This document shows, in pieces, positions 57,962 to 64,000 of a DNA stretch of 64,000 nucleotides. A model generated the notes under the pieces. It had not been told where the DNA came from, did not search any database, and saw only the letters and a program-made list of their open reading frames with translations. A program made the translations under genes and the position numbers. The first letter of the stretch is position 1; every line of letters begins with the position of its first letter. Origin of the DNA: a bacterium (GTDB lineage: Bacteria > Hinthialibacterota > Hinthialibacteria > Hinthialibacterales > Hinthialibacteraceae); the NCBI GenBank assembly GCA_016125385.1, contig WGLV01000026.1:39809-103808 (forward strand), given 5' to 3'.

Positions 57962-58420
57962 ATGTTTCAACCGCCCGCCGTCGTGATCGATACCAGCGTG
58001 CTCGTGGCGGCGCTGTTCAGCGCCGGGGCGAAACGCATCGTCGAAGCCTGGCGGGCCCGCTCGCTGAGGCTGGCGTGCAGCCCGGCGATCATGCGCGAGT
58101 ATCGCGGCGTGCTGGAAAAGATTCCGCCGATCCGGGATCGGGCAAAGACGCTGCTCGACGAGATTGAAAACGACGCCGCGACCCTGTGGATCAAAAAACC
58201 GCCCCGGCTCGCCACGCCCATCGACGACCCGGCGGACCTGAAGTTTCTCGAATGCGCGGCGGCCGCGGACGTGGACGGGCTGATCTCGCTCGACGCGCAT
58301 CTGCTGTCGCTGAAAGACCGGCAGCCCGTGCCCATCTACCGGCCGGGCGAATACATCGACCGCATGCACTCACTGGGCTTTGCGCCCTCGCCAGGAGACC
58401 CGGATGACGACCACCCATGA
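57962..58420 (+). CDS. PIN-domain protein (COG1569-type putative toxin)
   Basis: 152 residues from ATG 57962. V-V-I-D-T-S-V-L-V-A-A-L-F near 7-19 starts the PIN fold; the acidic residues are completed by M-R-E-Y near 42, D-P-A-D-L-K-F-L-E near 90 and L-I-S-L-D-A-H near 107. This is the putative toxin PIN group, but no antitoxin gene adjoins. The gene overlaps the dNTPase by 17 bp. Confidence 0.8.
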   Translation: MFQPPAVVIDTSVLVAALFSAGAKRIVEAWRARSLRLACSPAIMREYRGVLEKIPPIRDRAKTLLDEIENDAATLWIKKPPRLATPIDDPADLKFLECAAAADVDGLISLDAHLLSLKDRQPVPIYRPGEYIDRMHSLGFAPSPGDPDDDHP

Positions 58421-59540
58421 CGCGATCTCGCTCATGACGCGCGAACGGCAGGAAGAATGGGAGACCCAGCGGCTGGCGCCTTTCGCCAAACTGGCCGCGC
58501 GTTCACGGGGCCGCGTTCACCCTGAAGACGAACACCCCTACCGCACCGCTTTTCAGCGCGACCGCGACCGGCTGATTCACAGCACCGCCTTCCGGCGGCT
58601 GGAATACAAGACACAGGTATTCATCAACAAGGCCGGCGACCATTACCGCACCCGCTTGACCCACACCATCGAGGTGGCCCAGATCGCGCGGACTCTGGCG
58701 CGGGCGCTTTCGCTCAACGAAGACCTGTGTGAAGCCATCGCGCTGGCGCACGACCTGGGCCACCCGCCCTTCGGCCACGCGGGCGAGCGCGTGCTCAACT
58801 CGGTGTTGAAAAACGCGGGCGGATTCGAACACAACGCGCAGGCGCTGCGCATCGTCGATCTGTTGGAACGGCGTTACGCCGGCTTCGCGGGCCTGAACCT
58901 GACGATGGAAACCCGCGCGGGCATTCTCAAAGGCCACGGGCCATACAAAGGGATGGGCGAGGGGCTGGATGACCTGTTCTGCATCGAAGCGCAAATCGTC
59001 GACGCCGCCGACGAGATCACCTACTGCAGCCACGACCTCGACGACGGCATCGACTCGGGGCTGCTCCATTCCGAAGACGTGATGAAGGTTCCGTTGTGGG
59101 AAGAAGCCGAACGCCGGGTCGAACAGGCCGGCGCCGCGCTCAGCGGAAAACCGAAGCGGTATCCGCTCATCGTCCATCTCATCAACTGGCAGGTCACCGA
59201 CCTGGCGGAGGAAACCCTGCGCCGGCTGCGCGAATGGGATGGCGCGACACCGTGTGAACTGGTGGGTTTCAGCGCGGCGATGCAGGACAAGGTCCGCTCG
59301 GCAAGGTCGTTTCTGTTCGAACACCTCTACCGGCATCCCCAGGTGATGCGCATCAACTCGCGATGTACGCGAATCGTGACGCACCTGTTCGAGCACTACG
59401 TCCAGAATCCCAAGCAGATGCCGCCCTCGTTCCGCGAGCGAGTCGATTCATGGGGCGTGGAACGCGCCGCCGCCGATTACATTTCAGGCATGACAGACCG
59501 CTACGCCGAAGAAGATTACCGGCAGCTCTTCGGCTTCTAG
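58404..59540 (+). CDS. Deoxyguanosinetriphosphate triphosphohydrolase-like (dNTPase)
   Basis: 378 residues. HD-domain dNTPase: N-terminal P-Y-R-T-A-F-Q-R-D-R-D-R-L-I-H near 41-55, F-R-R-L-E-Y-K-T-Q-V-F near 59-69, R-L-T-H-T-I-E-V near 81-88, and the HD motif A-H-D-L-G-H-P-P-F-G-H near 112-122. It hydrolyses dNTPs to nucleosides and triphosphate. AGGAG is 8 nt before the ATG. A repeat follows the stop. Confidence 0.94.
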   Translation: MTTTHDAISLMTRERQEEWETQRLAPFAKLAARSRGRVHPEDEHPYRTAFQRDRDRLIHSTAFRRLEYKTQVFINKAGDHYRTRLTHTIEVAQIARTLARALSLNEDLCEAIALAHDLGHPPFGHAGERVLNSVLKNAGGFEHNAQALRIVDLLERRYAGFAGLNLTMETRAGILKGHGPYKGMGEGLDDLFCIEAQIVDAADEITYCSHDLDDGIDSGLLHSEDVMKVPLWEEAERRVEQAGAALSGKPKRYPLIVHLINWQVTDLAEETLRRLREWDGATPCELVGFSAAMQDKVRSARSFLFEHLYRHPQVMRINSRCTRIVTHLFEHYVQNPKQMPPSFRERVDSWGVERAAADYISGMTDRYAEEDYRQLFGF

Positions 59541-59610
59541 TGCAGGACAGCCGTGTGCAGGACTGCCGTGTGTAGGACTGCCGTGTGTAGGACAGCCGCC
59601 CTCGGCTGTC
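59541..59610. repeat. Four 15-bp tandem repeats ending in a hairpin
   Basis: Four units of TGYAGGACWGCCGTG (59541-59600, the last ending GCC) are followed by GACAGCCG-CCCT-CGGCTGTC (59591-59610), an 8-bp perfect stem whose left arm is part of unit 4. No T run follows, so it is not a plain terminator. It looks like a slipped REP-type element. Confidence 0.9.
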
Positions 59611-59629
59611 TAAACCATTAGACTCATTT

Positions 59630-60238
59630 ATGAAAAACATAAAAACAAAATCCATCATTCCAACCACAATCGTCCTGCTCGCGGCGGGGCTGACGGTATG
59701 GTTCGTCTCTCAGCGCTACATCGACCTGCGCATCAAACACGACATCCATCTTTTTTTTGAACGCGCGCGGCAGTCGCTGCCGCTGGAGTCGAGCGACGGC
59801 GGCGTCTCGTTCGGCCCGTCGATCCCCGAAAGCATCAAAAAACAACCCGGCAACCTGATGAGCGCGGTGATGGAAATCAATACCCGCGTCGCCGCCAAGC
59901 ATACGCTCGACCCGTTCACCGAAAACGGCGGCGGATTGATCGAACTGCGTTACGGAACCGCGATTCACCCCGCCATCGGAACCATCACTCTCTTCGGGCC
60001 CGATCACTACTGGTTTGAATTCAGCCGGGGACCGGGCGGCGCACCGGTGAAAACGCGCGAAAGCGAAGACGAAAACGGCTGGCGGCGAGTGGAGTTTATC
60101 AGCCCGCCTTACGAGGTGAGTAACGGGCTGAGAAGTTCGGGCTATCTATACCTCGACGGCTACGGCGGACGGGTGGGGTTCGTTCCGCTGGTGGGCATGA
60201 AAGAAAAGAAGGTGGAGATTCAATCGGCCACGCCCTGA
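59630..60238 (+). CDS. Diverged pilin-tail family membrane protein (copy D)
   Basis: 202 residues. An N-terminal helix (I-V-L-L-A-A-G-L-T-V-W-F-V near 14-26) without the Glu +5 / Pro +22 spacing of copies A-C. The C-terminus carries Y-E-V-S-N-G-L-R-S-S-G-Y-L-Y-L-D-G-Y, the same tail motif as those copies. The body is polar and probably periplasmic. It lies alone, after the dNTPase repeat. Function unknown. Confidence 0.6.
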   Translation: MKNIKTKSIIPTTIVLLAAGLTVWFVSQRYIDLRIKHDIHLFFERARQSLPLESSDGGVSFGPSIPESIKKQPGNLMSAVMEINTRVAAKHTLDPFTENGGGLIELRYGTAIHPAIGTITLFGPDHYWFEFSRGPGGAPVKTRESEDENGWRRVEFISPPYEVSNGLRSSGYLYLDGYGGRVGFVPLVGMKEKKVEIQSATP

Positions 60239-60256
60239 CAGACGCGGCGAGCGGCG

Positions 60257-60616
60257 TCAGACGAGCTGGCTCTTGGCTTCGTCGATGGTCGCGTAGTGAA
60301 ATTCTTCGAACAGTTCATCCAGGCGGGTGATTTCAAACAGGTGTTTGACCTTGTCGTCGAATTCGCCGGTGACAAGAAACGATTTTTTGTTGTGCTCGGC
60401 CAGCTGCACGCCCTCGACCAGCGTCGCGAGGCCTGAACTATCCATGTATTCGCAGCCGCCGAGATCGACGATCACGCTTTTCCCTTTTTGAAACGATCCC
60501 GAGATGATCGTTCTCAATTCGGGCGAATGGGCCGCGCTGACGGGGCCTGAAATGCGCACAACCACTACGGCGCCGTCATCCGACACATCGAGTTCCATGG
60601 GTCCGCGTTCCGCCAT
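60257..60616 (-). CDS. STAS-domain anti-sigma factor antagonist
   Basis: 119 residues. The phosphorylatable Ser is in Y-M-D-S-S-G-L-A-T-L near 57-66, the standard SpoIIAA/RsbV motif, with V-V-V-V-R-I-S-G-P-V near 17-26 before it. It would bind an anti-sigma kinase (RsbW-like) when dephosphorylated. No kinase or sigma gene is adjacent. Confidence 0.88.
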   Translation of the reverse strand: MAERGPMELDVSDDGAVVVVRISGPVSAAHSPELRTIISGSFQKGKSVIVDLGGCEYMDSSGLATLVEGVQLAEHNKKSFLVTGEFDDKVKHLFEITRLDELFEEFHYATIDEAKSQLV

Positions 60617-60713
60617 TGCTAATGATTCCTGTCGAATATCACGTCATGAAGTGATCGCGCACGATGCCGCCGCCGTGAAGTATGGAATATCGTAGACGAT
60701 GGAACAGGCCGAT

Positions 60714-61634
60714 TCAATCCGATGAATCCCGATTCGGGGAATTCGAAGCCGATTTTCGCGAGTTCTCCACATGCCGTAAGGCCTCGGCGTATTCCGCCAT
60801 GCGGATAAAGCGGCTTTCACCCAGCAGGCGGCGCACTTTGTCTTCGACGGACCGGATTCCCCACCAGTGAATGAGACGCGGCTTGAAGGGCAGATCGAGC
60901 GCAGGATGACCGGGGTCGAATTCCCACGGATGCATATAGATCACTGGCGGATAGCCCTCGGCGCGATAGCGTTTACGCGCCCATCGCAGGTAGGGTCCAG
61001 GCAGGATGCGCAGGGTTCCGCCGCCGCCAACCGGCCAGACGCGGCCCATCGCGTGAATCGCGGCGGGCGGAATCTCGACCAGGCCGTGCAGCCAGTACGG
61101 ACGCCTCGGCGCGCCGGCGTCGCCATAGAGGTAGGTTCCATGCGGATTAATGGATGAATCGTAAGTGATTCCATGCCGCTTCAGCGCTTGAAATTGCCAC
61201 GCCGCGCCGCGATTCAGCGAAAAGGCGGGCGCGCGATGCCCCTCGACGGCGTGACCGGGAGCCAGTTCACGCAACAGTGAAAGGCTTCGGGAGAGCGATC
61301 GATCGAATTGGTCTTCGCTGAGCGTATTGACGAAGTGATGGGTGTAAGTGTGGGTTCCGATTTCATGACCACGCTCCGCCGCCCACTGGACGATCCGAGG
61401 GCGGCGCTCGGCCAGCCAGCCAACGAAATAAAACGTCGCTTTCACCTGATACTCATCCAGCAGGTTCAATATGCGCTCCATGCCGATTTCGGCGCGGAGA
61501 GGGAACGTTTCCCACGTATCGAAAGGGATGGTTTCAGGGCTCATGAAGTAATCTTCGACGTCGACGGTGAAGACGGCGGCTCCAGCCAGTTGCGGCGGAG
61601 GGGGTATGATTACTTCGCATCCCGTGTCGAGCAT
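60714..61634 (-). CDS. Polysaccharide deacetylase family protein
   Basis: About 306 residues. NodB-fold motifs: F-T-V-D-V-E-D-Y near 22-29 (catalytic and metal Asp), E-I-G-T-H-T-Y-T-H-H near 90-99 (two His), G-H-R-A-P-A-F near 133-139, and M-H-P-W-E-F near 230-236. The length and M-H-P-W-E-F motif fit the XrtA-associated/DUF3473-type deacetylases of exopolysaccharide loci. The start may be ATG 61634 or 61679; neither has a clear ribosome site. Confidence 0.86.
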   Translation of the reverse strand: MLDTGCEVIIPPPPQLAGAAVFTVDVEDYFMSPETIPFDTWETFPLRAEIGMERILNLLDEYQVKATFYFVGWLAERRPRIVQWAAERGHEIGTHTYTHHFVNTLSEDQFDRSLSRSLSLLRELAPGHAVEGHRAPAFSLNRGAAWQFQALKRHGITYDSSINPHGTYLYGDAGAPRRPYWLHGLVEIPPAAIHAMGRVWPVGGGGTLRILPGPYLRWARKRYRAEGYPPVIYMHPWEFDPGHPALDLPFKPRLIHWWGIRSVEDKVRRLLGESRFIRMAEYAEALRHVENSRKSASNSPNRDSSD

Positions 61635-61642
61635 GATATAAT
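61614..61642 (+). promoter_or_regulatory. Candidate promoter of the ABC exporter
   Basis: TTCGCA (61614-61619), 17 bp, TATAAT (61637-61642), about 67 bp before the ATG. It lies inside or at the start of the divergent deacetylase gene. Confidence 0.45.
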
Positions 61643-61709
61643 TTGCTAAACCTATACCCCGTCGTCGTGCGGCGGCCAAATCTCAGGTTAAGTTCGAGCC
61701 CTATCCCCC

Positions 61710-63491
61710 ATGCGTGATGAAACCATTTCAGGAAAAGCCTACGACGCGCGATTGATGCGGCGTCTGTATCATTATATTCACCCGTACCGGGTTTCCATCG
61801 TCTGGGCCTTTCTGGCGCTGACGATTTCGACGGGCATCGAGTTGTTTTCGCTCTATCTGTACAAGATGGTCGTCGACCAGTTCATTCAGAATCAACAGCG
61901 AAACGGCCTGGCGCTGCTCTGCTCGATTTATATCGGCCTGCTGGCGGCGGGCTTCATTTTTCAGTACGTGCAATTTTATCTCGTCAACGTGATGTCGCAA
62001 AAAAGCATGTACGATCTGCGGCTCGAACTATTCAAGCGGCTTGAAAACATGTCGCTCTCTTTTTTCAACCGCAAGCCGGTCGGTTACCTGATGACGCGGC
62101 TGACCAGCGATATTGAAGCGCTCGACTCAATGTTCGCCAACTGCATCGTCTTTACCTTCAACGACCTGCTCTACATCATCGGGCTGCTCGGCGTGATGTT
62201 TTATCTGAGTCCGCCGCTGACGCTGCTGGTGCTGGCGGTGATGCCGATGATCGCATGGGTCAGCATCCGCTTTAAAAACGAGGTGCGTGAATCGTACCGC
62301 GACGTGCGGCGCCTGCTCTCTGAACTGAACGGTTTTCTGCAGGAAAACATCTCCGGCATGGAGACGGTGCAGATTTTCGGCCGGGAGAAAACCAACTTCA
62401 ACCGCTACTCCAAACTGACGCGCGAGTACCGCGACGCCAACATCCGCAGCGTGTACAACTACGCGCTGTTTTACCCCACCGTCGAGTTTCTGGGCGCGAT
62501 CACCATCGGCCTGTTGTTGTGGTACGGCGGAACCATGCTGGTGAACAACCCCGGCTTCGCGGGGACGCTGGTGGCGTTCGTGATCTCGTCGCAGAAATTT
62601 TTTCAACCGATCCGCGATCTGGCCGACAAGTTCAACATTCTGCAAACCGGCATGACGGCGGCGGAGCGGGTATTTTCGCTGATGGACGCCAACGAGATCG
62701 TACCCGCGCCCGAGAAGCCGGTGACGCGCGTCATTGAGGGCGGCGTCGAGTTCCGCAACGTTCATTTCGCCTACAAAGACGATGAGTGGGTGTTGAAAGA
62801 CGTGTCGTTCAGCGCGACGCCCGGCAAACGCATCGCCATCGTGGGGCCGACCGGTTCAGGCAAAAGCACCATCATCAATCTGCTGTTCCGCTTTTACGAC
62901 GTACAGCAGGGCGAGGTGTTGCTCGACGGGGTGAACGTGAAAGATTACGACCTGCGCTCGTTGCGGTCGCAGATCGGGCTGGTTTTGCAGGATTTCTTCC
63001 TGTTTTCGGGCGATATCAAAAACAATATCAGCCTGGGGCGTCCCGATATTGAAGAAGACAAACTGATCGAAGCCGCGAAGATCGTACAGGCGCACCCCTT
63101 CATCGAAAAAATGCCGAAGGGGTACGACGCCGAGGTGAAAGAACGCGGCGCGACGCTCTCGGTGGGCCAGCGGCAGCTGCTCTCGTTCGCGCGGGCGCTG
63201 GCCGCCGATCCGCGCATTCTGATTCTCGACGAGGCGACTTCCAGCGTCGACACCGAAACCGAGTTTCTCATTCAGGAAGCCATCGAACGGCTGATCGAAG
63301 GCCGCACCTCGCTGGTGATCGCCCACCGGCTGTCGACCATTCAGAAAGCCGACGAGATTCTCGTGCTGCATCACGGCGAGATCGTCGAGCGCGGCACGCA
63401 TCACGAACTGCTGGCGCGCCAGGGCATGTATTACCGTCTCTATCAGCTTCAATACAAAGACCAGGCGATGCCCGACGCGGTCAACGCCTGA
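61710..63491 (+). CDS. ABC exporter, fused permease and ATPase (MsbA-like)
   Basis: 593 residues. Six helices (about 20-305) with the coupling region R-L-T-S-D-I-E-A-L-D near 131-140, then the nucleotide domain: Walker A G-P-T-G-S-G-K-S-T near 379-387, Q-loop L-V-L-Q-D-F near 424, signature L-S-V-G-Q-R-Q near 483-489, Walker B I-L-I-L-D-E-A near 503-509, H-R-L near 537. It probably flips lipid or exports a drug or peptide. A divergent deacetylase suggests envelope polysaccharide work. The CoA-binding gene follows 18 bp later. Confidence 0.93.
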   Translation: MRDETISGKAYDARLMRRLYHYIHPYRVSIVWAFLALTISTGIELFSLYLYKMVVDQFIQNQQRNGLALLCSIYIGLLAAGFIFQYVQFYLVNVMSQKSMYDLRLELFKRLENMSLSFFNRKPVGYLMTRLTSDIEALDSMFANCIVFTFNDLLYIIGLLGVMFYLSPPLTLLVLAVMPMIAWVSIRFKNEVRESYRDVRRLLSELNGFLQENISGMETVQIFGREKTNFNRYSKLTREYRDANIRSVYNYALFYPTVEFLGAITIGLLLWYGGTMLVNNPGFAGTLVAFVISSQKFFQPIRDLADKFNILQTGMTAAERVFSLMDANEIVPAPEKPVTRVIEGGVEFRNVHFAYKDDEWVLKDVSFSATPGKRIAIVGPTGSGKSTIINLLFRFYDVQQGEVLLDGVNVKDYDLRSLRSQIGLVLQDFFLFSGDIKNNISLGRPDIEEDKLIEAAKIVQAHPFIEKMPKGYDAEVKERGATLSVGQRQLLSFARALAADPRILILDEATSSVDTETEFLIQEAIERLIEGRTSLVIAHRLSTIQKADEILVLHHGEIVERGTHHELLARQGMYYRLYQLQYKDQAMPDAVNA

Positions 63492-63509
63492 GCCCGAGGG
63501 GAGCCTCCC

Positions 63510-63887
63510 GTGGCAGAAAAAACCATCGCCATCATCGGCGCTTCAAACAACCGCACCCGCTTCTCCAACAAGGCGGTGCGCGCCTATCTCGCGCAAGGGT
63601 ACACCGTGTATCCGGTGAATCCGCATGAAGAATCGGTGGAGGGGCTGACCGCCTTCCGCGAGATCGGCGAGATCCCCGGCGAAGTCGAAACCGTGAGCGT
63701 TTATCTGCGGCCGGAGAACACGCTGACCGTGCTGGACGCCATCGCCGCCAAGGCGCCGCGCGAGGTGTATCTCAACCCCGGCACGGAAAGCCCGGCGGTG
63801 TTGAAACGCGCGGAGGAACTGGGCCTCAACGTGGTGGAGGCGTGCAGCATCATCGCTGCGGGCCGCTCGCCGGCGGAGTTCAGCTGA
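63510..63887 (+). CDS. CoA-binding protein (YccU-like)
   Basis: 125 residues from a GTG start with GAGGGGAG upstream. Rossmann core: I-A-I-I-G-A-S-N-N-R near 6-15, N-K-A-V-R-A-Y-L-A-Q-G-Y-T-V-Y-P-V-N-P near 20-38, V-S-V-Y-L-R-P-E near 62-69, E-A-C-S-I-I near 113-118. Such proteins bind CoA, but the role is unknown. It may be cotranscribed with the exporter. Confidence 0.88.
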   Translation: MAEKTIAIIGASNNRTRFSNKAVRAYLAQGYTVYPVNPHEESVEGLTAFREIGEIPGEVETVSVYLRPENTLTVLDAIAAKAPREVYLNPGTESPAVLKRAEELGLNVVEACSIIAAGRSPAEFS

Positions 63888-63919
63888 ATCGCCTCAGCCC
63901 CAAGCCCGCGCGGCGTTGG

Positions 63920-64000
63920 TCAGGGATAGAGTTCATAGTACCGCGCGGCGGACGGCCCCGCGCCGAACACAACCAGATAACTCCCCTGATCCTGATAGTC
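63920..64000 (-). CDS. 3' end of an unidentified gene (cut by window edge)
   Basis: On the minus strand the frame from the window edge reads D-Y-Q-D-Q-G-S-Y-L-V-V-F-G-A-G-P-S-A-A-R-Y-Y-E-L-Y-P and stops at 63920-63922. Codon use is coding-like. Only 26 codons are seen, so no family can be named. Confidence 0.5.
   Translation of the reverse strand, partial: DYQDQGSYLVVFGAGPSAARYYELYP

Noticed and set aside
59541..59610. Possible CRISPR-like array
   Set aside because: Units are adjacent without spacers and there are no cas genes.

Overview
The window reads as chromosome of a GC-rich, Gram-negative bacterium. kdsA (Kdo for lipopolysaccharide), a DUF481 outer-membrane protein ending in Phe, two lipoproteins, an AsmA-like protein and an MsbA-like exporter all imply an outer membrane. 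Several traits recall deep-branching or uncultured lineages rather than Proteobacteria: degenerate pilin-like proteins with a Y-x-A-S-N-G tail, an archaeal/fungal-type aspartate-semialdehyde dehydrogenase, a FecR-GspG fusion and many TPR proteins. The lineage guess (for example Hydrogenedentota or Sumerlaeota-like) is inference only. No rRNA, CRISPR array, transposase or phage gene was seen.

Layout. 1-4.2 kb (minus): the N-terminal part of an ECF sigma factor, then a TRAP transporter (dctP, an extra membrane gene, dctQ, dctM). 4.4-5.7 kb: a CE15 glucuronoyl esterase. 5.8-15 kb (plus): the conserved information-processing cluster nusA-infB-DUF503-rbfA-truB-rpsO-pnp, with a promoter and hairpin in its leader, a long hairpin between rpsO and pnp and a strong terminator. 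15-20 kb: an orphan antitoxin, a GIY-YIG protein, rplU alone with its own terminator, a TPR protein, tRNA-Val(CAC), and prfB with a classical programmed +1 frameshift. 20-30 kb: an alpha/beta hydrolase, a HigB/HigA-ImmA toxin-antitoxin locus, a sodium symporter + small membrane protein + GH3 operon, kdsA, a DASS transporter and a DUF481 protein. 30-36 kb (minus): DUF502, then the tightly overlapping phoH-7TM/HD-ybeY-CNNM operon. 36-41 kb: two related tiny membrane proteins, asd and an AsmA-like protein with internal repeats.

41-51 kb is an accessory stretch: a duplicated hairpin repeat, parDE, vapBC, an SGNH lipoprotein, CbiM, three pilin-like proteins interrupted by a HicB-like gene and a RelE/HigA-type locus, a sugar isomerase-like protein, and a FecR-GspG fusion overlapping larB. 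51-57 kb (minus): a zinc-ribbon/TPR/coiled-coil membrane protein and an atypical chaperone operon, made of a J-like TPR protein lacking HPD, a GrpE-like protein and an Hsp70, with an inverted repeat over its likely promoter. 57-64 kb: flavin reductase-like protein, PIN protein, dNTPase, a fourth pilin-like protein, STAS protein, polysaccharide deacetylase, ABC exporter, CoA-binding protein and the 3' end of an unidentified gene.

The most novel material is (i) the pilin-like family that keeps Glu+5 and Pro+22 but has lost the prepilin-peptidase Gly-1, (ii) the FecR-GspG fusion nearby, and (iii) the HPD-less J/GrpE/Hsp70 operon with its own putative operator. All calls come from reading the sequence; no database search was run.
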